A stretch of 64,000 bases of DNA from Eutreptiella sp. 'Long Island Sound 2002'. Its lineage: Eukaryota; Euglenozoa; Euglenophyceae; Eutreptiales; Eutreptiaceae. The translations under genes and the position numbers were made by a program. The notes under the pieces are model-generated. The model searched no databases. It had not been told where the DNA came from and was given only the letters and a program-made list of their open reading frames with translations. Within the stretch, counting starts at the first letter, position 1; each line of letters opens with the position of its first letter. The stretch covers positions 28,789,759 through 28,853,758 of the forward strand of contig OZ038388.1 in the NCBI GenBank assembly GCA_964036045.1, in the 5' to 3' direction. Below, one piece after another: positions 26,001-34,445 of this stretch.

Positions 26001-26101
26001 TAGTGGACCGGAGACCGGTCTTCCCTTCCGTACATGGGGTTAGTGGACCGGAGACCGGTTGTATGCCCTAACCTAGCCATGGGGTTCTGGGTACCGCTTC
26101 A
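23076..26101 (-). repeat. 5' LTR of chromovirus copy 1
   Basis: 3,026 bp and paired with 8879-11904. It shares copy-1-specific variants with its partner (for example CTCTGAAATGAGGG about 150 bp in, where copy 2 LTRs read CTCTGCAACAAGGG), which confirms the pairing. It should hold the promoter of the element. AAAGCGTTTCA at 23188-23198 marks a candidate RNA 5' end if Tf1-like self-priming is used. Confidence 0.95.
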
Positions 26102-26105
26102 GTAT
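26102..26105. repeat. Target site duplication GTAT (right)
   Basis: Matches 8875-8878. Removing the element and one copy joins ...CTCCACGTAT to CCCTCCGCC, the pre-insertion sequence. Confidence 0.92.
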
Positions 26106-27740
26106 CCCTCCGCCAGCACACAATAGCCCGTATGTGCATAGCCAGGGTTTCTGGGAGGCTCCAGCCTAGCCTGGCCCTCAGCTTTCATCGCCCCGATGTC
26201 CCCACAATGTACGCCGCCGACCCACCGCACCAGCCCCCTAGTATAGTACAGAAACACGGTATCAATTCCACGTCCCCGTGGCCCTGAGCTGCTCCCACAC
26301 CCCAGATATATACCCTGCCGGCACCCCATGTCAGGGGCCAGCACCCAATCAGCTTCGGGGCATCCACTTGCCCACGTATAATATAACTTGAGGGTCTACA
26401 GGGGGGGATGCCGGCCGCCACGCGAAGGGAGTGGCGCAACCCGTGAATATTGCTGGCTGGGATTCGGGCTGGTGGGTGCCGTAGCTTGGTTATCGACCCC
26501 CTGTAGGGGTACCCACCAGAGGCTCGCCCCGGGCTGTGGTAACCAGGTGCACCTCATCTGGCCCACATACATTGCGCTGGCGCCTACCCTTGACCCATAC
26601 CTGCACTGTTTGGCCAGCTCCCGTGGTTGCGCCTCTTCCGCAACAGCAGCGGCCAGGCCGCAGGTTTGGCCCCCACCGACGACGTGGCGAGCCTACTTAT
26701 AGCATTGGCCCGCGCGTCACCCCCCAGACCACTCAGCATGCCGCTCCCTCTCCGTCCTTGCCTCTAGCCGACCGGACTGGCGCCTCCCAGGGGTAAGCCG
26801 TTACAGTGGTGAGGCGACCGCATACTCTTCGCTACGACGCCACGCGGTACCGCTGTTGCCACGCCGATGCCACCCACGAGCCGCCACGACACGCATAACC
26901 GCAACCACAAGGCCATGGTCAGAGGTTAGACTATGTACATGCCCGCAGGCACGGTCCCTCTAGTTTGTTAACGGGGCCAGGGGATGCCCCTACGCGCCCC
27001 CTGAGTTGTTAGAGGGGTCAGGGGGACACCCCAGTACTGCCATGCATCCCTGCAGCTCCCCCACTGTACGGTTCCCCAGTACCGCCGCGTATCCCCACCG
27101 TACGGACCCCAGTACCGCCGCGTATACCCCGAAGACGCCAGTACACCGTCACCTTGAACTCCACGTGTCCCCCGTGAGTGCTCCTCCTAGGCTGCCACGC
27201 CGTCTCCAGGACGTCCGCCATACTGTCCCCCTGACGACCCCGCTGTCATATCCTTCTACGCACACATCTTCGCCTCGTCGCCGCCCCTGGGGCCTGCAGG
27301 CTGTCCCCGCAACCCCGTGTAACACTCCCAGGGGGCGCTGTAACACCGTAACCCCCAGACAACTCCGTGCACCCCCGGTGTATCCCCAGCAACCACTCCC
27401 AATACTGCCGTAGCCGGGCCGCCAGTAGAGACCCCGGTGCCATGGGAATACCCTACAGGGATTTTGGCCTTATTACCCTGGTCGGGACGACCCATGACAC
27501 CTCACTGTTGTATGCGGCGACCCGGGGCAGGCGGGTGAAGCATCCCTGTCTGACCCTCATGCACAGGGGCAGTACGGCTTACCATCAGGCCGGCACGACC
27601 TGTCACATCGCGTTGGCCGTCATACGCCGTCTGCCAGTACCGCACAATCAGGCCGTGAAGGCACTGCTTCTCAGGCGCTACCCCCTCCGCTGCGTCCAGC
27701 GTAGGGACGGTAGCAGGTGCACCCACAATTCCTAACCCTA
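26106..27740. other. Unassigned; probable 3' region of LINE A
   Basis: Lies directly downstream (minus strand) of the large LINE A ORF and may be its 3' untranslated region; the 3' end of LINE A could not be located. A short CCCAGTACCGCCGCGTAT-type unit is repeated about three times at 27050-27135. No convincing protein, poly(A) tail or tRNA seen. Confidence 0.4.
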
Positions 27741-30700
27741 TCAATCTGCAGCCCCGGCCCCCACCACGCCGTCACCATTTCCTCCGTGATGCCACAACCA
27801 GAGTATCCGTGAGTCGCCCTCCAGAGCCGTCCACCACAGCATCAGGGGCAGGGCCGCAGACGGCGCTCCAGGGCACCGTACCCCTTCCACTCGGACGCTC
27901 TTCAGGCCACCCTGGATAGTCTTCCAGGCACTTGAGGACATCTGTCCAGAGTGCCGCAGTGCCCACCTCGCCTTAGGCCACCCCCTATCGGCATGCTCCT
28001 TACATGTCCCGCATAGCGGGACGGAGGCACACTGATGAACCCAAACTGACACCGTTTCCCTGCACCCGTGGCATCGCTGCGGAAGCACAGACCGCGACGG
28101 AACGCAGCTCCCATCACAACACTGCGACCACAGGTCCTGCCATACATCGCAGCACGCGTCCTGGAGTCCGAGCAAAGCACCCGCCAGCGTGCGTGCTGTG
28201 GCACTACTGAGGAGGCCGCGCCTCGCTTCTTCCCACGTGGACACGGGGCGGAGTATCGGTCGCCCGTCGGGCATCACCGGCAGGCTCTCAAGCAGCCGGG
28301 GCCACCGCGCCACTTTCGGGCTGTGTGTGCCATGCGCCAGGAGCTCCCAACCGTAGTCCCGTAAGACCTCCCCGATGACATCAACCCCGTCCTGCCCCGG
28401 GCCCCTGGCAGAAGCCAGAACAAAGCGTTGTCCTCCCGCCCGAGCCTCAATGACCGCCTCAGGGCCCAGGGTGTCAAGGGTGTGACGGGCATCGGCAGCC
28501 ACGTGGTCGTCCCCCTCTGGCAGAGAGAACATGGCCTCCGTGACGTGGCCCTGCGCGTCGTCGCCCTGTACCCGTGCCAGCTGCTTGGAGCCCACTAACA
28601 CTGCCATGGACCGCTGCTCCGTGACCGCTGGTATGGCTCGTCGCAGCTGCCGGTCATATAGCCACAACGTACCCACGTCAAGTACGACAGCCACTGCCAG
28701 GATTGGGAGACTGCACAGAGGTTGCTGAAGGACCGGCAGCACCTCGCAAGGCCAGCCCATGACGTTCCTCACAGCCGGATGGTTGGCGTACACCTGGAGC
28801 CAGGGATCACTCTGGCCGTCAGGGTTCCTCACCTTGGTACCACGCACCTGGGCCCACGATTGCGCCGACACCACGCGGGACCACTCCCTGAATGACGTGA
28901 TGTCCCGCGCCACCCAGGAACCGATCCACCGGTCGAAGGCCTGCGCCACCGCCGCCATCCAGTGAGGGAACAAGGACATGGCCTCTTCATGCGCGATGCA
29001 CGACCGTGACACAAGCAGTGCGTGCAGCGGTGCCCTCTGAAAGGTTGCCCGCAGGTCGCCAGGGAGGCCGGCAAACGGGTTCCACGGCAGACGCTGCTGG
29101 ATCCTCCCTGCCGGCGGGCAGAAGGGTGTGTCACCTCGCAGGAAAGCGTATACCGCCCTCCTTCGATCTTCCATCGGCAGCTGCATGATCTGGGTGAGCC
29201 GATGGTTCCTGCGGGCATACACATCTTCCCCAATCTGGACCATGTCCTCCACAAAGAGCCTGGCCTTGGCAGGGCCCCGGGAAAACGCCGCTCGCACCGC
29301 AGCGAACAGCCGCTTCAGGTCCCCGGGGACGACACCCGCCATCAGGGATTCAGTCCATCTGCAGCCGTGTTCCCTCCACGCCACGAACTCCACCGCCCTG
29401 TCTGTCAGGGGTAGCTCCGCCGTGAAATCCTCCACACGCCTGCACAGGAGCCCAGCCACCTCCTCGTCCCGCGCACACAGTAGGCGCATGTGGCCAATGT
29501 CCTCCTCCGGCCCCCCACAGAAGATACAGGGGCGGGCCGGTATTGCCACACGCGTGAGCTTCTGTCTCCACCGTCGCATGACCTGCATTGTGGACAAGCG
29601 ACCGTCACGTGCCCGCAGCATGTTTCTGTGCGTTGGGCCGTGGTGCAAAGCTCCCAGGGGCATCGCCTCGCAGGCCCCAGCCAGTGGCGTGTACGCCCTG
29701 GTGCGTGCCGCTAGCGAACGCCACTCCATCTCCCGGACTTGCTGAAGGGCTTGCATGGATGGCACACGCGGCTCGAGCTCTCCATTATCCCCCGGGACTA
29801 AGAGGGTGGCGTGCTCCTTTGGCAGGACGAGATGGACAGGCGGGGCCATTGCACGGGCCTCGGCAGAGTCCGGCGCCTCGAGCGGGACCGCGGCCAAGTG
29901 CGAGCTCTGACTCACCACCCAGTGGTGCGGCCCCCCAACTCGGCGCGGCAGCCGCCGCAGTCCCTCTACTATCCAGCTCAGTGCGTGCTGATTGACCAGA
30001 TTTGATGTCGGCCCCTTGATGCCACTGTACAGGGCCTGCTGCGCCCTGCGGAGATGCGCTCCTATGATGGACGCATCCACCACGTGTACCGTGCACGCTG
30101 ACGGGGGCGTGTGCAACAAGTACGCCGCCGCGCCGATGATCTCTGCCTCCGGGACCGTGCCATAGATGGCACCCGTCCACGTGGGGATTCCGTGGCTGGC
30201 CACCGCCACATTGGCGGCGTCGTCCCCCTGGGGCAACGCGTCAGACGATGTGACTTTAGTCGCCACCGGCACCCAGCAGTACCGGTGGGGCTCCAGCCAC
30301 GCCACGTCGGAGTGGGGGCTCTGCACCATTTTTCCTACGGACGCCGCACTGGAGGCCGTGAGCTCCGGGGACAGGACTACCTTCGGCCGATATACCGCAT
30401 GTGGTCTCCAGGCCAGGTCACATCCGCAGACTGACTTTATGGCGTCCAGGGCGGTGGTATACTCCGCCCCCCAAACTGTTGCGGAGCAGGAAGGCTGGTA
30501 TACCACCACAGACCCCTGCTCCACTGCGCCGCCATCACGCAACAACGTGACGGCGACGTGCGGATAGTGTGGCACGTTGGACATCCGGACCACTTCCGGG
30601 ACCGAGTACTCATCCGGATCCGGGATAGGGCCTGCTGGCAGCAGAAGGACAATTGCCCACTCGCTACACCCGTGCACCGCCGCGAATGCCCTGGAAAACG

Positions 30701-33700
30701 CTGGCCGCCCGTGCAAAACCCACAGTGGTGGCGGGCGTATGCCGCCCCCGGCGTGAGGAGCGAGTAGGGGGACGGACGCCGGATCGTCTTGCTGTTGGTA
30801 GCCCTCAAAGATGTCCCCCAATGGAAACAGGAGGGCGGCTAGCGGGACGAACGGCATGGACAGCCCCAAGTTGGCTGGGTCCCATCCTTCCTCCCTGTAT
30901 CTGCCCACCACATACACGTCCCCCGCAGTGGTCTGTCTATTGCGTTTGCTGGCCTTCTTTCGGCGCACCGGGTGTATTAGCCGGTGAGTCAACGGACCAG
31001 GCAGCTGCGGCCGGAAGACGTCGCGGAGCCCCGTGAACCACACGTGGTCCAGCTGATGGGGCCCTACTCCTGCGTGCGGAAGGTGCAGGTGGTCCTCATG
31101 GCACTCCTGGAGCTGGACAGCCCAGTGCCCAGGCGCAGGACAGGGGAGCCGCGCATGCAGGAGGTCATTTGCGGGATCAGTCAGGGACTGCACCGTCGCA
31201 TCTGTGCGGGGCCCCGAGTGAACACAGATGTCCCTACCCTTGAAGGAATAGGATTGGGACACCCACTTCCGCCCCGCCCAGTGCACTTGCGGCAGATGAG
31301 CGTGTACACACGAGTACACCGACGATGGCATGAGAAGTCCTACGCGCAACGTCCCCATCGCCCGGAGTACCCTGTCCGCCCACGTATTGCCAGCATGCGT
31401 GGCGAATGACGCAGAGGGCACCATGAACTGCCCGCACACTCCGTACTGCACGTGCATGTCCCGGAGCATGGCCCGCAGCTCATCCCGGACTGTCGTCGAC
31501 TTGTGGTGGGTGAGCTGAGCCATGGTCGCCACGACGGAGTCGCGGCAGATAACCTGGACATCCGCCAAGCGTAACCCATGACCCGACCGCACTGCCACGT
31601 TGGACAGGTCCTTGGGCAGCTTCTCGAATTGCAGGGCCGCAGCCTTGATGGCAGTATTCAGCTTGATCACTGCCTCCGCCGTGTCTGACAGGTAGGGCGC
31701 CGCGTACCGCACAATGCCTCCGACCACAGCCGCCATCACCTCATGAGGCACCGACGCGGGCCCTAATGTGTTCTTGCAGCAGCCCAGCAGAGCTTCACAC
31801 CGCAGTACATGTTTCTCCTTCATGGTCGCCATCCCGCTGGGATCGAGGCACAGGCCCAAGTATGGTACCGTGCCCTTGGCACGTAAGCACACCCATGGTG
31901 ACGCCGTGTTCCCTGGGTTCAGGTACACCATAGTCGAATGGATGCGAGCAGTATTGGCATAGGCGCATTTGCCGACGTTGAGGGACATGCCCATGTCCGT
32001 GAGATACCGCGCTATCGCCGCCGCATACTCCAGGAATTGCGGCAGGGAGTGCGCTATCAACAGGAGGTCATCACAGTACGCCTGCACCAGGGGTGGCACC
32101 GCATGGCGAGCATCTCCCCGCGCCTTGCAGGCGAGGCTCCGCAGGAGAGGCTCCAACAGGAGGAGGTAGAGCACAGCGCTCTCCGCACTGCCCTGCCGCA
32201 GGCCCCTGTGGAGCCGTATGCTCGGCGTCGGGCCGTGCGCGGTGACGATGCGCACCAGAGACCCGCAGCTGAGGGTGTGGAAGAGCCTGATAAGCTCCTC
32301 CGGGACACCCATGTGGCGCACGAGGAGCGCCGGCGCCCCGTGCGGCGCTGTGTCAAAAGCTTTTGACACATCGAAGGCCAGGACGTGGTTTTTTTCCAGC
32401 CCACGCTGCAGCCTGCGCTTGGCCAGGAACACCGGGGCAGCCGCCGTGGAGCCCCGCATGGCTCCGAACTGCCAGTCCGCAGCCAGTCCCTTGCGTGCCA
32501 GTACAGCTGTGAACCTCCGCATAAGGGGAGTCATGAGCATCCGCATGTCTTGCTGCCCCAGCGCTATCGGCCTGTACTCCTCCAGGTTGCCCCTGGCTGT
32601 GCCCTTGGGCATCAGCCAGATAATGGCCTCGTGCCAGGACTCCGGGACGTCCGCACCCCGTAGGATCGCCCTGTACGCGTGCACCAGGAACCCCTGCAAC
32701 GGTTCAGGCAGCTCCGCTATGAGGGCAGCCGTGACCCGGTTGGACCCCGGAGCTTTGTCGTCCGCCACGGCCTGCCTCACGGCGTCTTGAAGGTCCTGCA
32801 GGGTGTAGTCCTGTACCGACCTCCACTCCTCCGGCACCCCTTTGGGAATGTGGGCCCGGACCAGCCGCTCGAAGGCCGGCAGGTTCACTGGCCGCTTGGC
32901 GTACAGCGCCTCCCAATACCCCTGGACCTCGCCAATGACGTCCGAGGCCTCCAAGAGCACCTTCTCCGACTCGCGGACGCGTACCGACCATAGGCCTGAC
33001 GGGGCATAGTTCACCACGTTGATGGCCCCCCGTATCGCTGTCCACCGGAGCTGCAGATCCGGTACCCTGCCCCGCCAGTAGTCCTTGATGGACCGGCGCC
33101 TGTTGCTTCTATGTACACCCCGCAGCTCCTCCACGCGTGTCTCTAGCTGGTGGAGCTGTTGGTCCCACGCGGCACGTAGGTCCTCTACCAAGGCGGGGGA
33201 CAGGTCGGGGTCCACTCGCCGGAGGTGCTGTAGCAGGGCAGTCGCTTCCTGGGAGTGGGGTCCGGCCGCCGCCGCGTCCCGTTGCCACAGCTGATGGGCG
33301 CGCCAGGCCAGGGCCTGCTGATCCGAGAGGACCTGGTCCAAAGACGTCTCCGTTTCCGCCTGCACGTACGGGTACTGCGGGTCCACGCCTGATGGCATGC
33401 GCACGCCCGTGACCCTGGACACGTCATCACGGAAGGCGTAGAGCAGGTCAAAGACCACTTGCACCTCCGACGTGCCCATGGTGGCAGTGTCCTGGTCCGA
33501 CGAGAGCCACGCCTGTAGCCGCCGATCCCCGCAGGCCTTCTGCAGTACTGCCGCCACCGCCTCACGAACCCCCGGGGAGTCCCGGCGTATGGCATGCAGC
33601 CTGCCTTGGGCGTGCGAGTAGGCCATCCTGGTGACCCTCTCTTTGCCGGCCACCGCCAGCGGGATGTCCAGGACCACAGGGCCATGATCCGACCCCAGTG

Positions 33701-34445
33701 ACGCAGGAGACCGCCCCGGCTCCAAGTGCGGGCGCTCACGCGCCGCCCATGGGACCAGAGGCGAGTTTAGAAGGAAGGAGTCCAGTCGGTGCCCTGCCCT
33801 CGTGGGCCTCCTGTCCTCTTCCCCTTCCGGGCCTGCCCTGTGGAAACCACACTGTTCCCACAGGGCTTGGAACCTCCTCGTGGTGGGGTGCCACGGGGAC
33901 TCCAGCCACACGTTGAAGTCCCCTCCGAGGAGCACAGCCCTGGTGCCACCCGCGCTCTTGGCCGCCGCGTACATGGCCACATCAGCCCAGAAGGACGCCT
34001 TAGACGCCCAGGAGTCGCCGCCGCTACCCGGGCCGTGGACGTTGATGACCGTGAGGGTGCCACCTGCGGTCACCACATCGAGGGCCATGGCCTTGCCCGG
34101 CACGATGTCAACGATATCTCGAACTTCCTCCGCGGCGAACACGTCCGCCCGAAGGGCAATCAAGAGCCCGCCGCGCACCGCTGCGGCCGACGCTGCCTGG
34201 GCATTCACCCCTGGGTACGCATGATACCCGTGGTGACGCCACTGGTTCTCCGAGTGCACCACACCCTGAGGGTCCTGCAGGCCGGTCTCCTTGAAGAGGC
34301 CCAGGAAGGCACCCTCGGCCTTCATGATGCCCGCCGCCACCGCTTCACCGTCGAGCATACCAGGGGCCACTGGTACGCCGTCCCCCCGCATCGAGCCCTG
34401 GACGTTCCAGGACACCGCCGCTCGGGTGTCGGAGGCGGGGCCCCT
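27741..34445 (-). CDS. LINE A main ORF: AP endonuclease, reverse transcriptase, RNase H-like, zinc motifs
   Basis: Non-LTR retrotransposon protein that nicks the target and copies element RNA. The frame opens right after a TGA at 34446-34448. The first start-like codon is GTG at 34415 and residues are counted from there (2,224). Residues 1-250 look like an APE-type endonuclease (SWNVQGS, GGDFNVWLES near 165, SDHGPVVLDI near 240). Reverse transcriptase follows at about 600-800 (LMPKGTARGN, FDVSKAFDTAPHG, GLRQGSAES, AYCDDLLLIA near 780). A divergent RNase H-like region follows (GAEYTTALDAIKS, VHVVDAS). A CX2CX8HX4C motif ([18 protein letters not shown]) is near 1630 and a C-terminal Cys cluster (CHGCRETVSVWVHQCASVPL) near 2110-2140. 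The length is well above typical LINE ORF2. There is no ATG at the N-terminal domain, so expression probably depends on the upstream ORF. Confidence 0.92.
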   Translation of the reverse strand, partial: RGPASDTRAAVSWNVQGSMRGDGVPVAPGMLDGEAVAAGIMKAEGAFLGLFKETGLQDPQGVVHSENQWRHHGYHAYPGVNAQAASAAAVRGGLLIALRADVFAAEEVRDIVDIVPGKAMALDVVTAGGTLTVINVHGPGSGGDSWASKASFWADVAMYAAAKSAGGTRAVLLGGDFNVWLESPWHPTTRRFQALWEQCGFHRAGPEGEEDRRPTRAGHRLDSFLLNSPLVPWAARERPHLEPGRSPASLGSDHGPVVLDIPLAVAGKERVTRMAYSHAQGRLHAIRRDSPGVREAVAAVLQKACGDRRLQAWLSSDQDTATMGTSEVQVVFDLLYAFRDDVSRVTGVRMPSGVDPQYPYVQAETETSLDQVLSDQQALAWRAHQLWQRDAAAAGPHSQEATALLQHLRRVDPDLSPALVEDLRAAWDQQLHQLETRVEELRGVHRSNRRRSIKDYWRGRVPDLQLRWTAIRGAINVVNYAPSGLWSVRVRESEKVLLEASDVIGEVQGYWEALYAKRPVNLPAFERLVRAHIPKGVPEEWRSVQDYTLQDLQDAVRQAVADDKAPGSNRVTAALIAELPEPLQGFLVHAYRAILRGADVPESWHEAIIWLMPKGTARGNLEEYRPIALGQQDMRMLMTPLMRRFTAVLARKGLAADWQFGAMRGSTAAAPVFLAKRRLQRGLEKNHVLAFDVSKAFDTAPHGAPALLVRHMGVPEELIRLFHTLSCGSLVRIVTAHGPTPSIRLHRGLRQGSAESAVLYLLLLEPLLRSLACKARGDARHAVPPLVQAYCDDLLLIAHSLPQFLEYAAAIARYLTDMGMSLNVGKCAYANTARIHSTMVYLNPGNTASPWVCLRAKGTVPYLGLCLDPSGMATMKEKHVLRCEALLGCCKNTLGPASVPHEVMAAVVGGIVRYAAPYLSDTAEAVIKLNTAIKAAALQFEKLPKDLSNVAVRSGHGLRLADVQVICRDSVVATMAQLTHHKSTTVRDELRAMLRDMHVQYGVCGQFMVPSASFATHAGNTWADRVLRAMGTLRVGLLMPSSVYSCVHAHLPQVHWAGRKWVSQSYSFKGRDICVHSGPRTDATVQSLTDPANDLLHARLPCPAPGHWAVQLQECHEDHLHLPHAGVGPHQLDHVWFTGLRDVFRPQLPGPLTHRLIHPVRRKKASKRNRQTTAGDVYVVGRYREEGWDPANLGLSMPFVPLAALLFPLGDIFEGYQQQDDPASVPLLAPHAGGGIRPPPLWVLHGRPAFSRAFAAVHGCSEWAIVLLLPAGPIPDPDEYSVPEVVRMSNVPHYPHVAVTLLRDGGAVEQGSVVVYQPSCSATVWGAEYTTALDAIKSVCGCDLAWRPHAVYRPKVVLSPELTASSAASVGKMVQSPHSDVAWLEPHRYCWVPVATKVTSSDALPQGDDAANVAVASHGIPTWTGAIYGTVPEAEIIGAAAYLLHTPPSACTVHVVDASIIGAHLRRAQQALYSGIKGPTSNLVNQHALSWIVEGLRRLPRRVGGPHHWVVSQSSHLAAVPLEAPDSAEARAMAPPVHLVLPKEHATLLVPGDNGELEPRVPSMQALQQVREMEWRSLAARTRAYTPLAGACEAMPLGALHHGPTHRNMLRARDGRLSTMQVMRRWRQKLTRVAIPARPCIFCGGPEEDIGHMRLLCARDEEVAGLLCRRVEDFTAELPLTDRAVEFVAWREHGCRWTESLMAGVVPGDLKRLFAAVRAAFSRGPAKARLFVEDMVQIGEDVYARRNHRLTQIMQLPMEDRRRAVYAFLRGDTPFCPPAGRIQQRLPWNPFAGLPGDLRATFQRAPLHALLVSRSCIAHEEAMSLFPHWMAAVAQAFDRWIGSWVARDITSFREWSRVVSAQSWAQVRGTKVRNPDGQSDPWLQVYANHPAVRNVMGWPCEVLPVLQQPLCSLPILAVAVVLDVGTLWLYDRQLRRAIPAVTEQRSMAVLVGSKQLARVQGDDAQGHVTEAMFSLPEGDDHVAADARHTLDTLGPEAVIEARAGGQRFVLASARGPGQDGVDVIGEVLRDYGWELLAHGTHSPKVARWPRLLESLPVMPDGRPILRPVSTWEEARRGLLSSATARTLAGALLGLQDACCDVWQDLWSQCCDGSCVPSRSVLPQRCHGCRETVSVWVHQCASVPLCGTCKEHADRGWPKARWALRHSGQMSSSAWKTIQGGLKSVRVEGVRCPGAPSAALPLMLWWTALEGDSRILWLWHHGGNGDGVVGAGAAD

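Larger units (their letters stand above)
8879..26101 (-). mobile_element. Chromovirus copy 1 (Ty3/gypsy LTR retrotransposon), 17.2 kb
   Basis: Complete element on the minus strand with two 3,026-bp LTRs (8879-11904 and 23076-26101), TG...CA ends, a 4-bp target duplication, a purine tract and a gag-pol region. Domain order is gag, protease, reverse transcriptase, RNase H, integrase, chromodomain, which is the Ty3/gypsy order. The reading frame is broken in at least eight places, so it is a dead copy. About 12 differences in the first 320 bp between its LTRs suggest it is older than copy 2. Confidence 0.95.

Noticed and set aside
27720-27760. CTAACCCTAT near the end of LINE A as a telomere-like insertion signal
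   Set aside because: Only about one and a half telomere-like units; too short to mean anything.
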